From positions 1 through 64,000 of the forward strand of contig CBINGZ010000005.1 in NCBI GenBank assembly GCA_966250335.1: 64,000 nucleotides of DNA. Reading direction: 5' to 3'. Shown piece after piece: positions 8,291-16,827 of the stretch. A program made the position numbers and the translations under genes. Numbering within the stretch: the first letter of the stretch is position 1; each line of letters opens with the position of its first letter. The notes beneath the pieces are model-generated. The model had not been told where the DNA came from and searched no databases. It worked only from the letters and a program-made list of their open reading frames with translations. The stretch is from OLB7 sp966250335. Its GTDB lineage: Bacteria; Bacteroidota; Ignavibacteria; OLB7.

Positions 8291-9364
8291 TTACCTGGCC
8301 GTGCCGGTCGATCTCCCGTTGCTCCTCTCCACATCGGTGTCGTCGATCACCGTCGGCAGTCCCTTCTCCATTTCGGCGACATCGGGGTTCGAATCGTACG
8401 GGGCTATCGGGAGCGGGGGGTGGAGAGGATCGTGCGACACCAGCGGATGTTCCTCCACCTCCTTCGGGAAGAGGAGGGAGATCGCCACGGAGATGACCAG
8501 CATCCCCGCCACGATCCCGAGCGAGAGCATGATCGGGATATGGATATCGAAGTAGGTGACGAGCATCTTGGCGCCGATGAAGGTCAGAACGGCCGAGAGC
8601 CCGTACTTCAGGAAGTAGAACTTGTCGATGACGTTCGCCAGCAGGAAGTAGAGGGCTCGCAGGCCGAGGATGGCGCAGATGTTGGAGGTGTAGACGATGA
8701 ACTCGTCCTGGGTGATGGCGAAGATGGCGGGGATCGAATCGAGGGCGAAGACCAGATCGGTGCTCTCGATCAGCACCAGCACCACGAACATCGGTGTCGC
8801 CACCCACTTCCCACCTTCCCTGATCATGAACTTCTGGCCGTGGTAGCGGTTGCTGACCGGGAGCCAGCGCTTGAGGAGCTTGATGACCGGGTTCGCCTCC
8901 ACCTCCACCGTCGTCTCCTTCTCCAGCGCCATCCTGATGCCTGTGTAGACCAGGAAGGCGCCGAAGACGTAGATCGCCCAGGAGAACTCCCGCAGAATGA
9001 ACGCCCCGACCCCGATCAGCCCGGCGCGCATGACGAGCGCCCCGATGATACCCCAGAAGAGTATCCTGTGCTGATATTTTGCCGGGACGTTGAAGTAGCT
9101 GAAGATCAGGACGAAGACGAAGAGATTATCGACCGAGAGCGATTTCTCGATCAGATATCCGGTCAGGAACTCCGAGGCCGCCTTCGGCCCGAACTCGAAA
9201 TAGACGAAGAGATTGAACAGGAGGGAGAGGGTGACCCAGACGACGCTCCAGATGGCGGCTTCCTTCGGTTTGACCTCATGGGAATCCTTGTGGAACACCC
9301 CGAGATCGAGCACGAGCAGGAGAAGAACGAACACGTTGAATCCGACCCACCACCAGATGCTCAC
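8291..9364 (-). CDS. TerC/Alx family integral membrane protein
   Basis: A 357-residue membrane protein with about eight to nine hydrophobic helices. It has the family signature of acidic residues inside helices (LLVLDLGVFHK, KSLSVDNLFVFVLIF, LIESTDLVFALDSIPAI). Family members are linked to metal (manganese or calcium) export and to metalation of exported proteins; older literature ties them to tellurium resistance. The start is a GTG with AGGAG seven bases upstream; the next residues (SIWWWVGFNVF) already form the first helix. The last 35 residues are a polar tail. No yybP-ykoY-type riboswitch is seen in the short leader. Confidence 0.9.
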   Translation of the reverse strand: MSIWWWVGFNVFVLLLLVLDLGVFHKDSHEVKPKEAAIWSVVWVTLSLLFNLFVYFEFGPKAASEFLTGYLIEKSLSVDNLFVFVLIFSYFNVPAKYQHRILFWGIIGALVMRAGLIGVGAFILREFSWAIYVFGAFLVYTGIRMALEKETTVEVEANPVIKLLKRWLPVSNRYHGQKFMIREGGKWVATPMFVVLVLIESTDLVFALDSIPAIFAITQDEFIVYTSNICAILGLRALYFLLANVIDKFYFLKYGLSAVLTFIGAKMLVTYFDIHIPIMLSLGIVAGMLVISVAISLLFPKEVEEHPLVSHDPLHPPLPIAPYDSNPDVAEMEKGLPTVIDDTDVERSNGRSTGTAR

Positions 9365-9519
9365 AATGATTCTCCTGTTTTATCGACGAGCCGGGACAAT
9401 GGGCGCATTCGGATGCTCCGAGGAAGGTACGAGGTGCGCGGGGCGCGTCCGTTGATGCGCAAGAATACGTAAAGTCGTAAACGTGTAAAACATGAATCCG
9501 GCGCGATCGGGGCCCCGGT
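9365..9519. other. Intergenic between hemE and terC
   Basis: This region holds the leader of terC on the minus strand. It includes an AT-rich block reading TTTACGACTTTACGTATTCT that could contain a promoter. No riboswitch-like fold was recognised. Confidence 0.35.
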
Positions 9520-10563
9520 TCAGGCGATGGCGGTCTCCTTCACCGTGTCGATGAACGCGCGGGCGTTCTCCACCGGCGTGGTGGGATGAATGCCGTGTCC
9601 CAGGTTGGCGACGTAGGCGCGATCGGTCGGAATCTTGGAGAGCATCGCCGCGGTTCTCCTCCGGATGATCTCCGGGGTCGTCATCAGGATCGAGGGATCG
9701 AGATTCCCCTGCAGGGCGAATTCCTCCGGGATCTCACGGGCCGCCCGGCGCAGGTCGGTCTGCCAGTCGATCCCGAACCCGCTTGCGCCGCACTCCGCGA
9801 ACCCCTCGTAACTGCGGATTCCTTTCGGGAAATAGAGGATCGGAACGTCGGGAGCGCCGGCGCGGACCCCCTTGAGGACGGCGGCGGCGTGCGCCAGCCC
9901 GAACTGGTTGTACTCCTCCTCCGGCAGCAGCCCCGCCCAGGTGTCGAACAGCTGGAGCATGTTGGCGCCGGCGCGGACCTGCCCCAGCAGGTAGTCGACC
10001 AGCTCCTCGGCCAGCGCGTTCAGCAGCTCGTGCGAGGCGGAGGGATCGGCGAAGAGAAAGCTCTTGAAACGATCGAAGGTCTTGGAGCCCTGTCCCTCGA
10101 TCATGTAGGCGGCCAGGGTGAGCGGCGCGCCGGCGAACCCGATCAGCGGGACGCGGCCCGCCAGCCGTCGCTTCGTCTCGGCGATGGCGTCGTAGACGAA
10201 CCCGAGCTCTCCGGCGATCCCCCGGCGGAGCCTCCGTATATCACCCTCCGATCCGAGCGGCGTCGGGAAGCGCGGGCCCCCCTTTCCTTCCTCCACGATC
10301 AGTTCCATTCCCATCGCCTCCGGCACCACCAGGATGTCGCTGAAGATGATCGCGGCATCGGTGCCGACCAGGTCGACCGGCTGCACGGTGACCTCGGCGG
10401 CCAGATCGGGGTTCTTGCAGAGTCCCAGGAAATCGGTGGTGGCGCGCACGGCGCGATATTCCGGCAGATAGCGTCCGGCCTGGCGCATCATCCAGACGGG
10501 ACGGCGTTCCACACGTTCGCCGCGCAGCGCGCGAAGGAGAAGAGATGTCTGCTGATCGTTCAT
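9520..10563 (-). CDS. hemE: Uroporphyrinogen decarboxylase
   Basis: A 347-residue enzyme that removes four carboxyl groups from uroporphyrinogen III to give coproporphyrinogen III in the cytoplasm. The active-site signature RRPVWMMRQAGRYLPEYR is at residues 20-37, with the second signature GFAGAPLTLAAYMIEG near residue 143 and the conserved NLGHGI segment near the C-terminus. Length is typical. It is the last gene of a minus-strand hemA-hemC-hemD-hemE run, with 64 bases from hemD. Its presence shows that heme-type tetrapyrroles are made, and the same branch feeds protoporphyrin IX to the magnesium chelatase encoded nearby. Confidence 0.95.
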   Translation of the reverse strand: MNDQQTSLLLRALRGERVERRPVWMMRQAGRYLPEYRAVRATTDFLGLCKNPDLAAEVTVQPVDLVGTDAAIIFSDILVVPEAMGMELIVEEGKGGPRFPTPLGSEGDIRRLRRGIAGELGFVYDAIAETKRRLAGRVPLIGFAGAPLTLAAYMIEGQGSKTFDRFKSFLFADPSASHELLNALAEELVDYLLGQVRAGANMLQLFDTWAGLLPEEEYNQFGLAHAAAVLKGVRAGAPDVPILYFPKGIRSYEGFAECGASGFGIDWQTDLRRAAREIPEEFALQGNLDPSILMTTPEIIRRRTAAMLSKIPTDRAYVANLGHGIHPTTPVENARAFIDTVKETAIA

Positions 10564-10627
10564 GCGATGAGATTCGATGTGTGTCTGATGTCGTTCCGGG
10601 CGGGTTCGGTCCCTCTCTCCGGATCGG

Positions 10628-11344
10628 CTACCCTTTCTTCCAGGCGGCGAGGAGGGCGTCGGCCAGCGCCCCGGCCCGCGGTTCGGCCGCCCGCGCGACC
10701 TCGGCGATCCCCTCGGCCCTGATCGCCGTCGCCGTGGTTCCGCCGATCGCCCCGAAGATAGTATCCCCCCGGAAACCGGGCCGCAGCGAGAAACAGTTGC
10801 GGACCGCCGAGGGGGAGAAGAATGCTATCGTGATGCGACCTTTCTGCCGGTCGAGCGCCTTCCTCAGCGACTCCCCGGCTCCCGCCGGACGGACCGGAGC
10901 ATAGAGGGGGAACTCCATGAGGTGCATCCCCCGGCCGGTCAGCGCCTCCACCGTCTCGTCGCGGCGTTCGGTGCTGCACGGGTAGAGAACGCGACGGACG
11001 CCGCTCAGATCGCCGCAGGCGAGTTCCGCGCCGGAGCCCGCCGTCGCCACGACCGGCACCCCCGGATCGGAGGCGCGGAGCAGGGCGGCGCTCCGTTCCC
11101 CCACCGTGATATATCCGGCGGGAGCGGGAAGACGGCGTCGCAGGTCGAGCCAGAGCCGGGCGGCGAAGGTGCTTGTCAGGAGCACATGATCGCCGCGCCC
11201 GACACGCCGGAGCATGGAGTCGTCGACGGCGATCGGAAGCAGTTCGATCATCGGGACCGAGAGGGGGGAAAAGCCGTGTGCTGCGAAGATCGGCGCGATC
11301 CGCCGGTTTTCATCCTCGGATCTTGTGAGTATCAGTGGGATCAC
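10628..11344 (-). CDS. hemD: Uroporphyrinogen-III synthase
   Basis: A 238-residue protein that cyclises hydroxymethylbilane with inversion of ring D. HemD sequences are poorly conserved, but the two-lobed pattern is visible: N-terminal MIPLILTRSEDENRRIAPIF, central VRRVLYPCS, and C-terminal RITIAFFSPSAVRNC followed by FGAIGGTTATAIRAEGI. The GTG start at 11344 lies 6 bases after the hemC stop, so it is translated from the same message. Gene context (hemC upstream, hemE downstream) makes the call safe. Confidence 0.9.
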   Translation of the reverse strand: MIPLILTRSEDENRRIAPIFAAHGFSPLSVPMIELLPIAVDDSMLRRVGRGDHVLLTSTFAARLWLDLRRRLPAPAGYITVGERSAALLRASDPGVPVVATAGSGAELACGDLSGVRRVLYPCSTERRDETVEALTGRGMHLMEFPLYAPVRPAGAGESLRKALDRQKGRITIAFFSPSAVRNCFSLRPGFRGDTIFGAIGGTTATAIRAEGIAEVARAAEPRAGALADALLAAWKKG

Positions 11345-11350
11345 GGTGAA

Positions 11351-12298
11351 TCAGTCTACGCCCCCGCCCGCGGCTTGAGAGGAACGGATCTCCTCCAGTA
11401 TCTCCCCTCCCTCGCCGCTCCCCAGCCGCTCCGCCAGCTCCCGTCCCATCTCTTCGGCCCGCTCGACCGGCCCGCTCTCCGTTCCGCGGACGAGCCTCCG
11501 TCCGTCGATCGAGGCGATCACGCCGTCGAGAGTGATCGTCGCTCCGTCGAGCACGGCGTGCGCGCCGATCGGGACCTGGCAGCCCCCTTCGAGCGCGCGC
11601 AGGAACGCCCGCTCGGCCTCGACCCGGTATCTCGTTTCGCGATGCTCCAGTGCGGCCAGGATCTCCATCGTCCCGGTGTCGTCGGCGCGGGCCTCGATCC
11701 CGAGCGCTCCCTGGCCGACGGCGGGGATCATGACCGAGGTCGGGATGATCTGCGCGATCTCGTTCCCAAGGTCGAGCCGGTGGAGCCCCGCGTAGGCGAG
11801 GATCATCCCGTCCCATCCCTCATCATGATATTTTCTGAGCCGGGTCTGCACGTTCCCCCGCACGTCGACCACGGTCAGATCGGGGCGCGCCGCCAGAAGC
11901 TGCGCCCGGCGGCGGAGCGATCCGGTGGCGACGGTCCCGCCGTGGCGTATCGTCTCGAGCGTTGTTCCGGCGGGGGCGACCAGCACGTCGGCGGCCAGCT
12001 CACGCTCGGTGACGGCGGCGACGGTCAGTCCCTCCGGCAGCCGCGTCTGCATATCCTTGAGCGAGTGGACGGCGATATGGGCGCGGCCGTCGAAGATGGC
12101 GGCCTCCAGCTCCTTGGTGAAGAGCCCCTTGTCGCCGATGGCGCTGAGGGAGGTGTCGAGAATCTTGTCCCCCGTGGTCTGGATGATCTCCAGCCGTACC
12201 TCCAGATCGGGGCGGCTGGAGCGAAGCATCGATTCGACGGCCCGCGCCTGCCAGAGTGCGAGCGCGCTGCCGCGGGTACCTATGACCAGCTCACGCAT
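11351..12298 (-). CDS. hemC: Hydroxymethylbilane synthase (porphobilinogen deaminase)
   Basis: A 315-residue enzyme that joins four porphobilinogen units into hydroxymethylbilane. The dipyrromethane cofactor cysteine is C240 in LEGGCQVPIGAH, the catalytic aspartate is in VHSLKDMQT (residue 82), and the arginine-rich substrate site GSLRRRAQL is at 126-134. IPAVGQGALGIE is also present. Its start overlaps the end of hemA by 8 bases, indicating coupled translation. Confidence 0.95.
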   Translation of the reverse strand: MRELVIGTRGSALALWQARAVESMLRSSRPDLEVRLEIIQTTGDKILDTSLSAIGDKGLFTKELEAAIFDGRAHIAVHSLKDMQTRLPEGLTVAAVTERELAADVLVAPAGTTLETIRHGGTVATGSLRRRAQLLAARPDLTVVDVRGNVQTRLRKYHDEGWDGMILAYAGLHRLDLGNEIAQIIPTSVMIPAVGQGALGIEARADDTGTMEILAALEHRETRYRVEAERAFLRALEGGCQVPIGAHAVLDGATITLDGVIASIDGRRLVRGTESGPVERAEEMGRELAERLGSGEGGEILEEIRSSQAAGGGVD

Positions 12299-13673
12299 GT
12301 CCGTTCCTTGATGGGTCGTAGTTGGTGGGGGGCCCCCCGTTCCGGTCGACGGCGACCGGTTCCTCCGGAAGGTCGATCTCTCCGTTTGCCTCCGGCCCCT
12401 CCATCTCGGCGGCCGGTCCGTCCTGATCGAGGTTGAAGAGGAGTTTGACGTACTCCGCCTTCACCAGAAGCTGCTCCAGGTTCGCCTCGGTCTCCAGCAG
12501 GTGGGACATCGGCACGCCGATGATCTTCCGCACCACGCTCCCCACCAGTTTCTCCACATGGGCGAACTCCGCATCGGAGAATCTGTGGCGATTCTTCTCC
12601 AGCTCCCCGCGCATGATCCGTTCGCTCTGCTCCTTCAGCCGCGCCACCACCGGGGTGACCGGGAGCAGGCTGCACCAGGCCGAGAACTCCGCGAGCTCCT
12701 CGGCGATGATCGCCTCCGCTCTGGGGAGATCGGAGCGCCGCCGCTCCACGTTCACCTCGATCACGTTGTTGAGGTCGTTCAGATCCTTGCAGAAGATGCT
12801 GGGGATCGTCGCGACCTGCGGGTCGACATTGCGGGGGACGGAGATATCGACGATGAGCTGCGTGCCGCCGCCGCGCCGCAGCACCGAGGCGCGGACGTCG
12901 TCGTAGGTGATCAGGTAGTGGGGGGCGCCGGCCGAGACGATCACGATATCGAACTCGTGGAGCCGCGCCGCCATCCGGCTCATCGGCATCCATTCGCCGA
13001 AGCCGAGGCGGGAGATCAGCTCCAGTCCGCGCGCCTCCGTGCGGTTGGTGATCGTGATGTTCCTGACCCCCTGGGCCCGCAGGTTGCGCGCCGTCATCTC
13101 GCCGGTTTCACCCGCCCCGACCACCAGCGTCTTCTGATCGGCCAGCGGATGGAAGATCTTCCGCGCCAGCTCGACCGCCACATAGCTGATCGAGACGGCG
13201 CCGGAGAAGATCTCGGTTTCGGTCTTGACCCGTTTCCCGGTGCGGAGCGCCGTCATGAAGAGTCGCGACAGGAGCTTCCCGAGCGAGCCGTTTCCGCGCG
13301 CGATCTGATACGCCTGGCGGACCTGCCCGATGATCTGGATATCGCCGACGATCTGTGAATCGACCCCGGAGGCGACGCCCAGCAGATGCTTCGCCGCCCC
13401 GATCGAATCGAGACTGAAGAGATGTCCCCCCGCGATATCGACCTTCTTCCAGCGTCGGAGCCAGTCGCGGAGCATATCGGTGTGGAAGTTCTCCTCCCTC
13501 GGCACCACGTAGATCTCGGTCCGGTTGCAGGTGGAGACGATCGCCGCCTCCGAGGCGATCTCACGGCGGAGATCCTCGAGCGCGTCCGGCAGCTCCTCCT
13601 CCCCGAAGACGACCCGTTCGCGGATCTCCACCGGAGAGTGCCTGTGTGATGTCCCTATGGCGTAGATGTTCAT
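12291..13673 (-). CDS. hemA: Glutamyl-tRNA reductase
   Basis: A 460-residue enzyme of the C5 pathway that reduces glutamyl-tRNA to glutamate-1-semialdehyde, the first committed step of tetrapyrrole synthesis. The catalytic cysteine is C49 in STCNRTE. GVDSQIVGDIQIIGQV (about 103-118) and the NADPH-binding GAGETG (186-191) are typical, and a C-terminal helical dimerisation domain follows. A non-conserved acidic tail of about 40 residues ends the protein. The ATG at 13673 overlaps the stop of the preceding ccsA/hemX-like gene (TGATG). A far longer open frame through this region is only a fortuitous upstream extension. Confidence 0.95.
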   Translation of the reverse strand: MNIYAIGTSHRHSPVEIRERVVFGEEELPDALEDLRREIASEAAIVSTCNRTEIYVVPREENFHTDMLRDWLRRWKKVDIAGGHLFSLDSIGAAKHLLGVASGVDSQIVGDIQIIGQVRQAYQIARGNGSLGKLLSRLFMTALRTGKRVKTETEIFSGAVSISYVAVELARKIFHPLADQKTLVVGAGETGEMTARNLRAQGVRNITITNRTEARGLELISRLGFGEWMPMSRMAARLHEFDIVIVSAGAPHYLITYDDVRASVLRRGGGTQLIVDISVPRNVDPQVATIPSIFCKDLNDLNNVIEVNVERRRSDLPRAEAIIAEELAEFSAWCSLLPVTPVVARLKEQSERIMRGELEKNRHRFSDAEFAHVEKLVGSVVRKIIGVPMSHLLETEANLEQLLVKAEYVKLLFNLDQDGPAAEMEGPEANGEIDLPEEPVAVDRNGGPPTNYDPSRNGHA

Positions 13674-14503
13674 CAGCCGAATCTGTGGAATCCCGTCAGC
13701 AGCGCGTTGATCACGGTCAGCGAAAGCACTGACCCCGCGAAGCCGACCAGCGACATGATCATCACCTTGCGTCCCTCGAGCCGCGCCGTGTACTTGGCGA
13801 CGAGCGCGGCCACGTAGACGCCCCAGACCAGCCCTTCGACGATCAGCTTGGGGTCGCTGTAGCTGAAGCCCGGCACCACGTCGGGGAGCCAGACCAGGGC
13901 GATGATGATGGCGATCGTCAGGAAGATCACCCCCACCAGCGCCCCCTTTTCGCTCAGCCGTTCCAGCAGCTGAAGGCTGGGAAGCCGGTTGTAGAAGGTT
14001 CCGAAATGATTGGACCGGATCTGATGATAGAGCATCAGATAGAGGGCCCCGTAGACCGCCGAGATCGTGAACGCCGTGTAGCCGAAGAGCGCGGCCGAGA
14101 CATGGAGCCCCACCGCGTTGCTCATGAGCTGCTCCGGAGGGGGGGAGGCCCCCAGGCCGGGGGCGAACATCGCCGAGAGGGTCTGGAAGACCAGCGCCAG
14201 CCCGGTGAAGAAGAGCCCCGTGCTCCGCTCGCCGCTGGTCGATTCCACCACCAGATAGGTGAGGGAGACCATGAAGGAGAGAAGGGTCATCAGCTCGAAC
14301 GGCGTATAGACCAGGCAATGGCCGTGGAGCATGGTGCGGGCGTAGATCAGCAGCGAATGGACGGCGACCGACGTCAGCAGCAGCGGACGCGTCCAGCGCT
14401 GGAAGAGATCCTCCCGGCGGTAGAACGAGAGCGCATAGAACGCCACGGTCGCGCTGTACGCGATCGGCAGAAGCGCTTCGCAGATCTTGGCGAGAACGAG
14501 CAT
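13673..14503 (-). CDS. CcsA/HemX-like cytochrome c assembly membrane protein
   Basis: A 276-residue protein with about eight hydrophobic segments, in the cytochrome c assembly/HemX family (PF01578-like). Features seen: SVAVHSLLIYARTMLHGHC, histidines at the helix ends, and GLHVSAALFGYTAFTISAVYGALYL. A full WWxD heme-handling motif is not obvious. Proteins of this type precede hemA in many genomes (hemX) and are thought to influence HemA level, whereas CcsA proper exports heme for cytochrome c maturation. The stop/start overlap with hemA favours the HemX-like role, but I cannot separate the two by sequence alone. Confidence 0.8.
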   Translation of the reverse strand: MLVLAKICEALLPIAYSATVAFYALSFYRREDLFQRWTRPLLLTSVAVHSLLIYARTMLHGHCLVYTPFELMTLLSFMVSLTYLVVESTSGERSTGLFFTGLALVFQTLSAMFAPGLGASPPPEQLMSNAVGLHVSAALFGYTAFTISAVYGALYLMLYHQIRSNHFGTFYNRLPSLQLLERLSEKGALVGVIFLTIAIIIALVWLPDVVPGFSYSDPKLIVEGLVWGVYVAALVAKYTARLEGRKVMIMSLVGFAGSVLSLTVINALLTGFHRFG

Positions 14504-14665
14504 AGTTGAAGCTTCCGGAAACGGTTGGCTCGACCGTCCGCCCCTGCGGGCGACATTGGAGGAGACCCCGGTCGTACGACCATGACGAACTGCCCGGCAT
14601 CCCTCGTGCCCAGGGTTGCCCGGCGACCGACCGGGGGATCGGCAGGCCCGTGGTTCCTTCGGACG
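14504..14665 (-). promoter_or_regulatory. Possible structured leader of the hem operon
   Basis: A 162-base gap between rodA and the hemX-hemA operon. On the minus strand it contains two interrupted complementary arms (forward 14590-14603 with ctgcc and atccc, and 14635-14645 with gggat and ggcag), enclosing a GC-rich inner region. This may be a folded 5' leader or a terminator of the rodA transcript. It matches no riboswitch that I recognise. Confidence 0.3.
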
Positions 14666-15925
14666 TCAGAACCGCCTGACGTCGGTCCGGAACCTGTAGA
14701 AATTGAGGAGAAGCCCGACCATGAACATGTTGAGGATCAGCGACGAGCCCCCCTTCGAGAGGAAGGGGAGGGGGATTCCCATGACCGGCACAAGGCCGAT
14801 CGCCATCCCGATGTTGATGGTCATGTGATAGAGAAAGATGCCGGCGATACCGAAGCAGATCATCGATTCGAACCTGCTCCGCAGATGCGCCGCCGTGTCG
14901 ACCGCCAGCCAGATCAGCGAGACCAGCAGGACCATCACCAGCATGCCGCCGATGAACCCGAACTCCTCCGTGGGGACACAGAAGATGAAGTCGGTCCACT
15001 GCTCCGGGATGTAGCGGAGCTGGGTCTGGGTGCCGTGGAGAAATCCCTTCCCGCTCAACCCTCCCGACCCCACCGCCAGCGTCGACTGGATCACGTGGTA
15101 GCCCGCCCCCTGCGGGTCGAGCTGCGGGTTCAGGAAGGTCTCGATCCTGTTCTTCATGTGCGGCGGGAGATGCTCGAAGGCGATCTCCGTGGAGAACCCG
15201 ATCACCACCGAGAGCGCGAACCCGAGCGCCGTGACAAGGATCGACCTCCTGAAGAGGAAGATCATCAGCAGCAAAACGACCCCCAGCGCGATATACAGCG
15301 GAGTGGGGCCGAAAAGGGCCGCAACCGCCACGAACGCCGGCGCCACCACCGAGAAGAGAAGGAAGAGATCGGCGCCTCCCCAGAAGGCGATCGCCAGCAG
15401 CATGAAGAGGTAGACCGACGCCGAACCGAAGTCCTCGGTCGCGATCAGCGCCACCGGTAGTAATACGATCCCGACAGTGGCGCCAAGGTCGCGCCAGTAC
15501 GTCAATTCTTTTCCTTCGCGGCTGATGAAGAGGGCGCACATCATCAATGTCCCCACCTTCATCATCTCGGAGGGCTGGAGGGAGAATGATCCCAGAACGA
15601 TCCAGTTTTTCTGTCCGTGGACGGCGGTGCCGACGAAGATCACGGCGACCAGCAGCAGCAGGCCGAGCCCGTAGATCGCGAACGAGGAGACCCGTACCCA
15701 CCGCTCCGGGGCGAACGCCGTGGCGATCATCACCGTCAGACCGGCGATCGCATACATCAGCTGCGACCGGAAGATCTCGGAGGCGCCCGAGTCGTAGGTG
15801 GCGCTGTAGATGGAGATCAATCCCAGCGCCACAAGCGTGACGGTGACCAGGAAGGTCCGGAAATCGAATTGAAGGGAGCCGGGGGTGGTAGCCCTCAGCG
15901 AGTCGTCATAGAACGTCGAACTCAT
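14666..15925 (-). CDS. rodA: RodA peptidoglycan glycosyltransferase (SEDS family)
   Basis: A 419-residue polytopic membrane protein with about ten helices. SEDS features include NWIVLGSFSLQPSEMMKVG, a large periplasmic loop with EIAFEHLPPHMKNRIETFLNP, and the conserved terminal part FICVPTEEFGFIGG, GIPLPFLSKGGSSLI. It polymerises lipid II into glycan strands in the elongasome, normally with a class B penicillin-binding protein (not in the window). The RodA rather than FtsW call rests on length and on GYHVIQSTLAVGSGGLSGKG. The start codon overlaps the stop of the preceding gene (TAATG). Confidence 0.9.
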   Translation of the reverse strand: MSSTFYDDSLRATTPGSLQFDFRTFLVTVTLVALGLISIYSATYDSGASEIFRSQLMYAIAGLTVMIATAFAPERWVRVSSFAIYGLGLLLLVAVIFVGTAVHGQKNWIVLGSFSLQPSEMMKVGTLMMCALFISREGKELTYWRDLGATVGIVLLPVALIATEDFGSASVYLFMLLAIAFWGGADLFLLFSVVAPAFVAVAALFGPTPLYIALGVVLLLMIFLFRRSILVTALGFALSVVIGFSTEIAFEHLPPHMKNRIETFLNPQLDPQGAGYHVIQSTLAVGSGGLSGKGFLHGTQTQLRYIPEQWTDFIFCVPTEEFGFIGGMLVMVLLVSLIWLAVDTAAHLRSRFESMICFGIAGIFLYHMTINIGMAIGLVPVMGIPLPFLSKGGSSLILNMFMVGLLLNFYRFRTDVRRF

Positions 15926-16578
15926 TACCGCAGTGCCTTCGGTTTATCCAGAATCTCTTTCAGTATGAACATCCGTTTCAGATCGTCCGGCCCCGAGAGG
16001 AGACCGGCGAGCGGGTGCGCCTCGGTCGGGGCGATTTGCGGTGCTTCCACTTCCCTTCTCGTCTTCGGCTTGTCGTGCGAGAGCCCCTGAGCCGACTGGA
16101 AGGTGTTGAACTTCGTGTGATAGATCTTCTCGGCCGATCCCTCGACCGCGCTGTGATACTCGTAGGCGCGGGTCCGCATATCGTAGTCCTCTCTGGCGCG
16201 GATACCGCCGTCGAGCGCCTGAAACGTCTCGGGGCCTGCTTCGGGAGCCGAAGCGACCGGAGCGGGGGGCTTCGTCGCCTCTTCGGCGATCTTCGCCTTG
16301 AGGCTTCGCGAGTCCCGCTTCATCTCCACGTCGGTCTGTTCGAGCGCGGCGCGCATCTTCCGCTCCGCCTCGGCGATCATCTCCCGCACGGAGTTACCCG
16401 GCGCAGCAGGGGCCGCCGGAGCCTGCGCCGAAGAGATCTTCGAACCGCTCTTCGCCGCCTGGGCGTTCTTCTTCTTCGGATCTTCCTTCTTCTTGCCGAA
16501 CAGAGCGTTGAAGATCCAGACGAGGATCACGACAGCCCAGAACGGATTCTCCTTCAGAAACTCTAAAATACCTTCCAT
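15925..16578 (-). CDS. Membrane-anchored protein of unknown function upstream of rodA
   Basis: A protein of 217 residues. The ATG at 16578 is preceded by GGAGAG and begins MEGILEFLKENPFW, followed by one hydrophobic helix (AVVILVWIFNALFG). A lysine-rich stretch (KKKEDPKKKN) then suggests an N-out, cytoplasmic-tail orientation. The rest is charged and low in complexity, with a probable amphipathic helix around MIAEAERKMRAALEQTD. No family was recognised. Its 1-base overlap with rodA argues for a role near the cell-elongation machinery or at least co-translation. Upstream in-frame sequence extends the frame but has no coding character. Confidence 0.7.
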   Translation of the reverse strand: MEGILEFLKENPFWAVVILVWIFNALFGKKKEDPKKKNAQAAKSGSKISSAQAPAAPAAPGNSVREMIAEAERKMRAALEQTDVEMKRDSRSLKAKIAEEATKPPAPVASAPEAGPETFQALDGGIRAREDYDMRTRAYEYHSAVEGSAEKIYHTKFNTFQSAQGLSHDKPKTRREVEAPQIAPTEAHPLAGLLSGPDDLKRMFILKEILDKPKALR

Positions 16579-16827
16579 GAGCGTCTCTCCGCGGATGATG
16601 GAGCCGCGCGACCGCCGGGATCGTCCGGAGGCCCGCCTCGCCGGGCGATCCCGATCGGGATCGCCGCACGCCAAATATAGGACGGAATCCACAGTTCCAG
16701 CATCGTCACATGTTGTTCGGTCGATGATATGGGGAACGGAACGGTCCTTCCGGCATTCGGTAGACGGTGATATATTGATGATCGTGCGAACGCTTCCTCC
16801 CAATCCTCACTCCGCTCGTCTGAGTCG
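16579..16827. promoter_or_regulatory. Divergent promoter region of bchH and the rodA unit
   Basis: About 250 bases separate two divergent transcription units. The half nearest bchH is AT-richer and contains ggtgatatattgatgatcg, a plausible promoter. No clear operator palindrome was found. Confidence 0.35.

Noticed and set aside
8192..9472. A 426-codon plus-strand frame opposite terC
   Set aside because: Highly charged, composition-driven and opposite a clear membrane protein gene.
9365..9519. A yybP-ykoY manganese riboswitch upstream of terC
   Set aside because: The leader is short and I found none of the conserved loop sequences of this element.
13674..15701. A long open frame upstream of and in frame with hemA
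   Set aside because: The part upstream of MNIYAIG has no family character and overlaps the ccsA/hemX-like and rodA genes in another frame; the real hemA start is at 13673.
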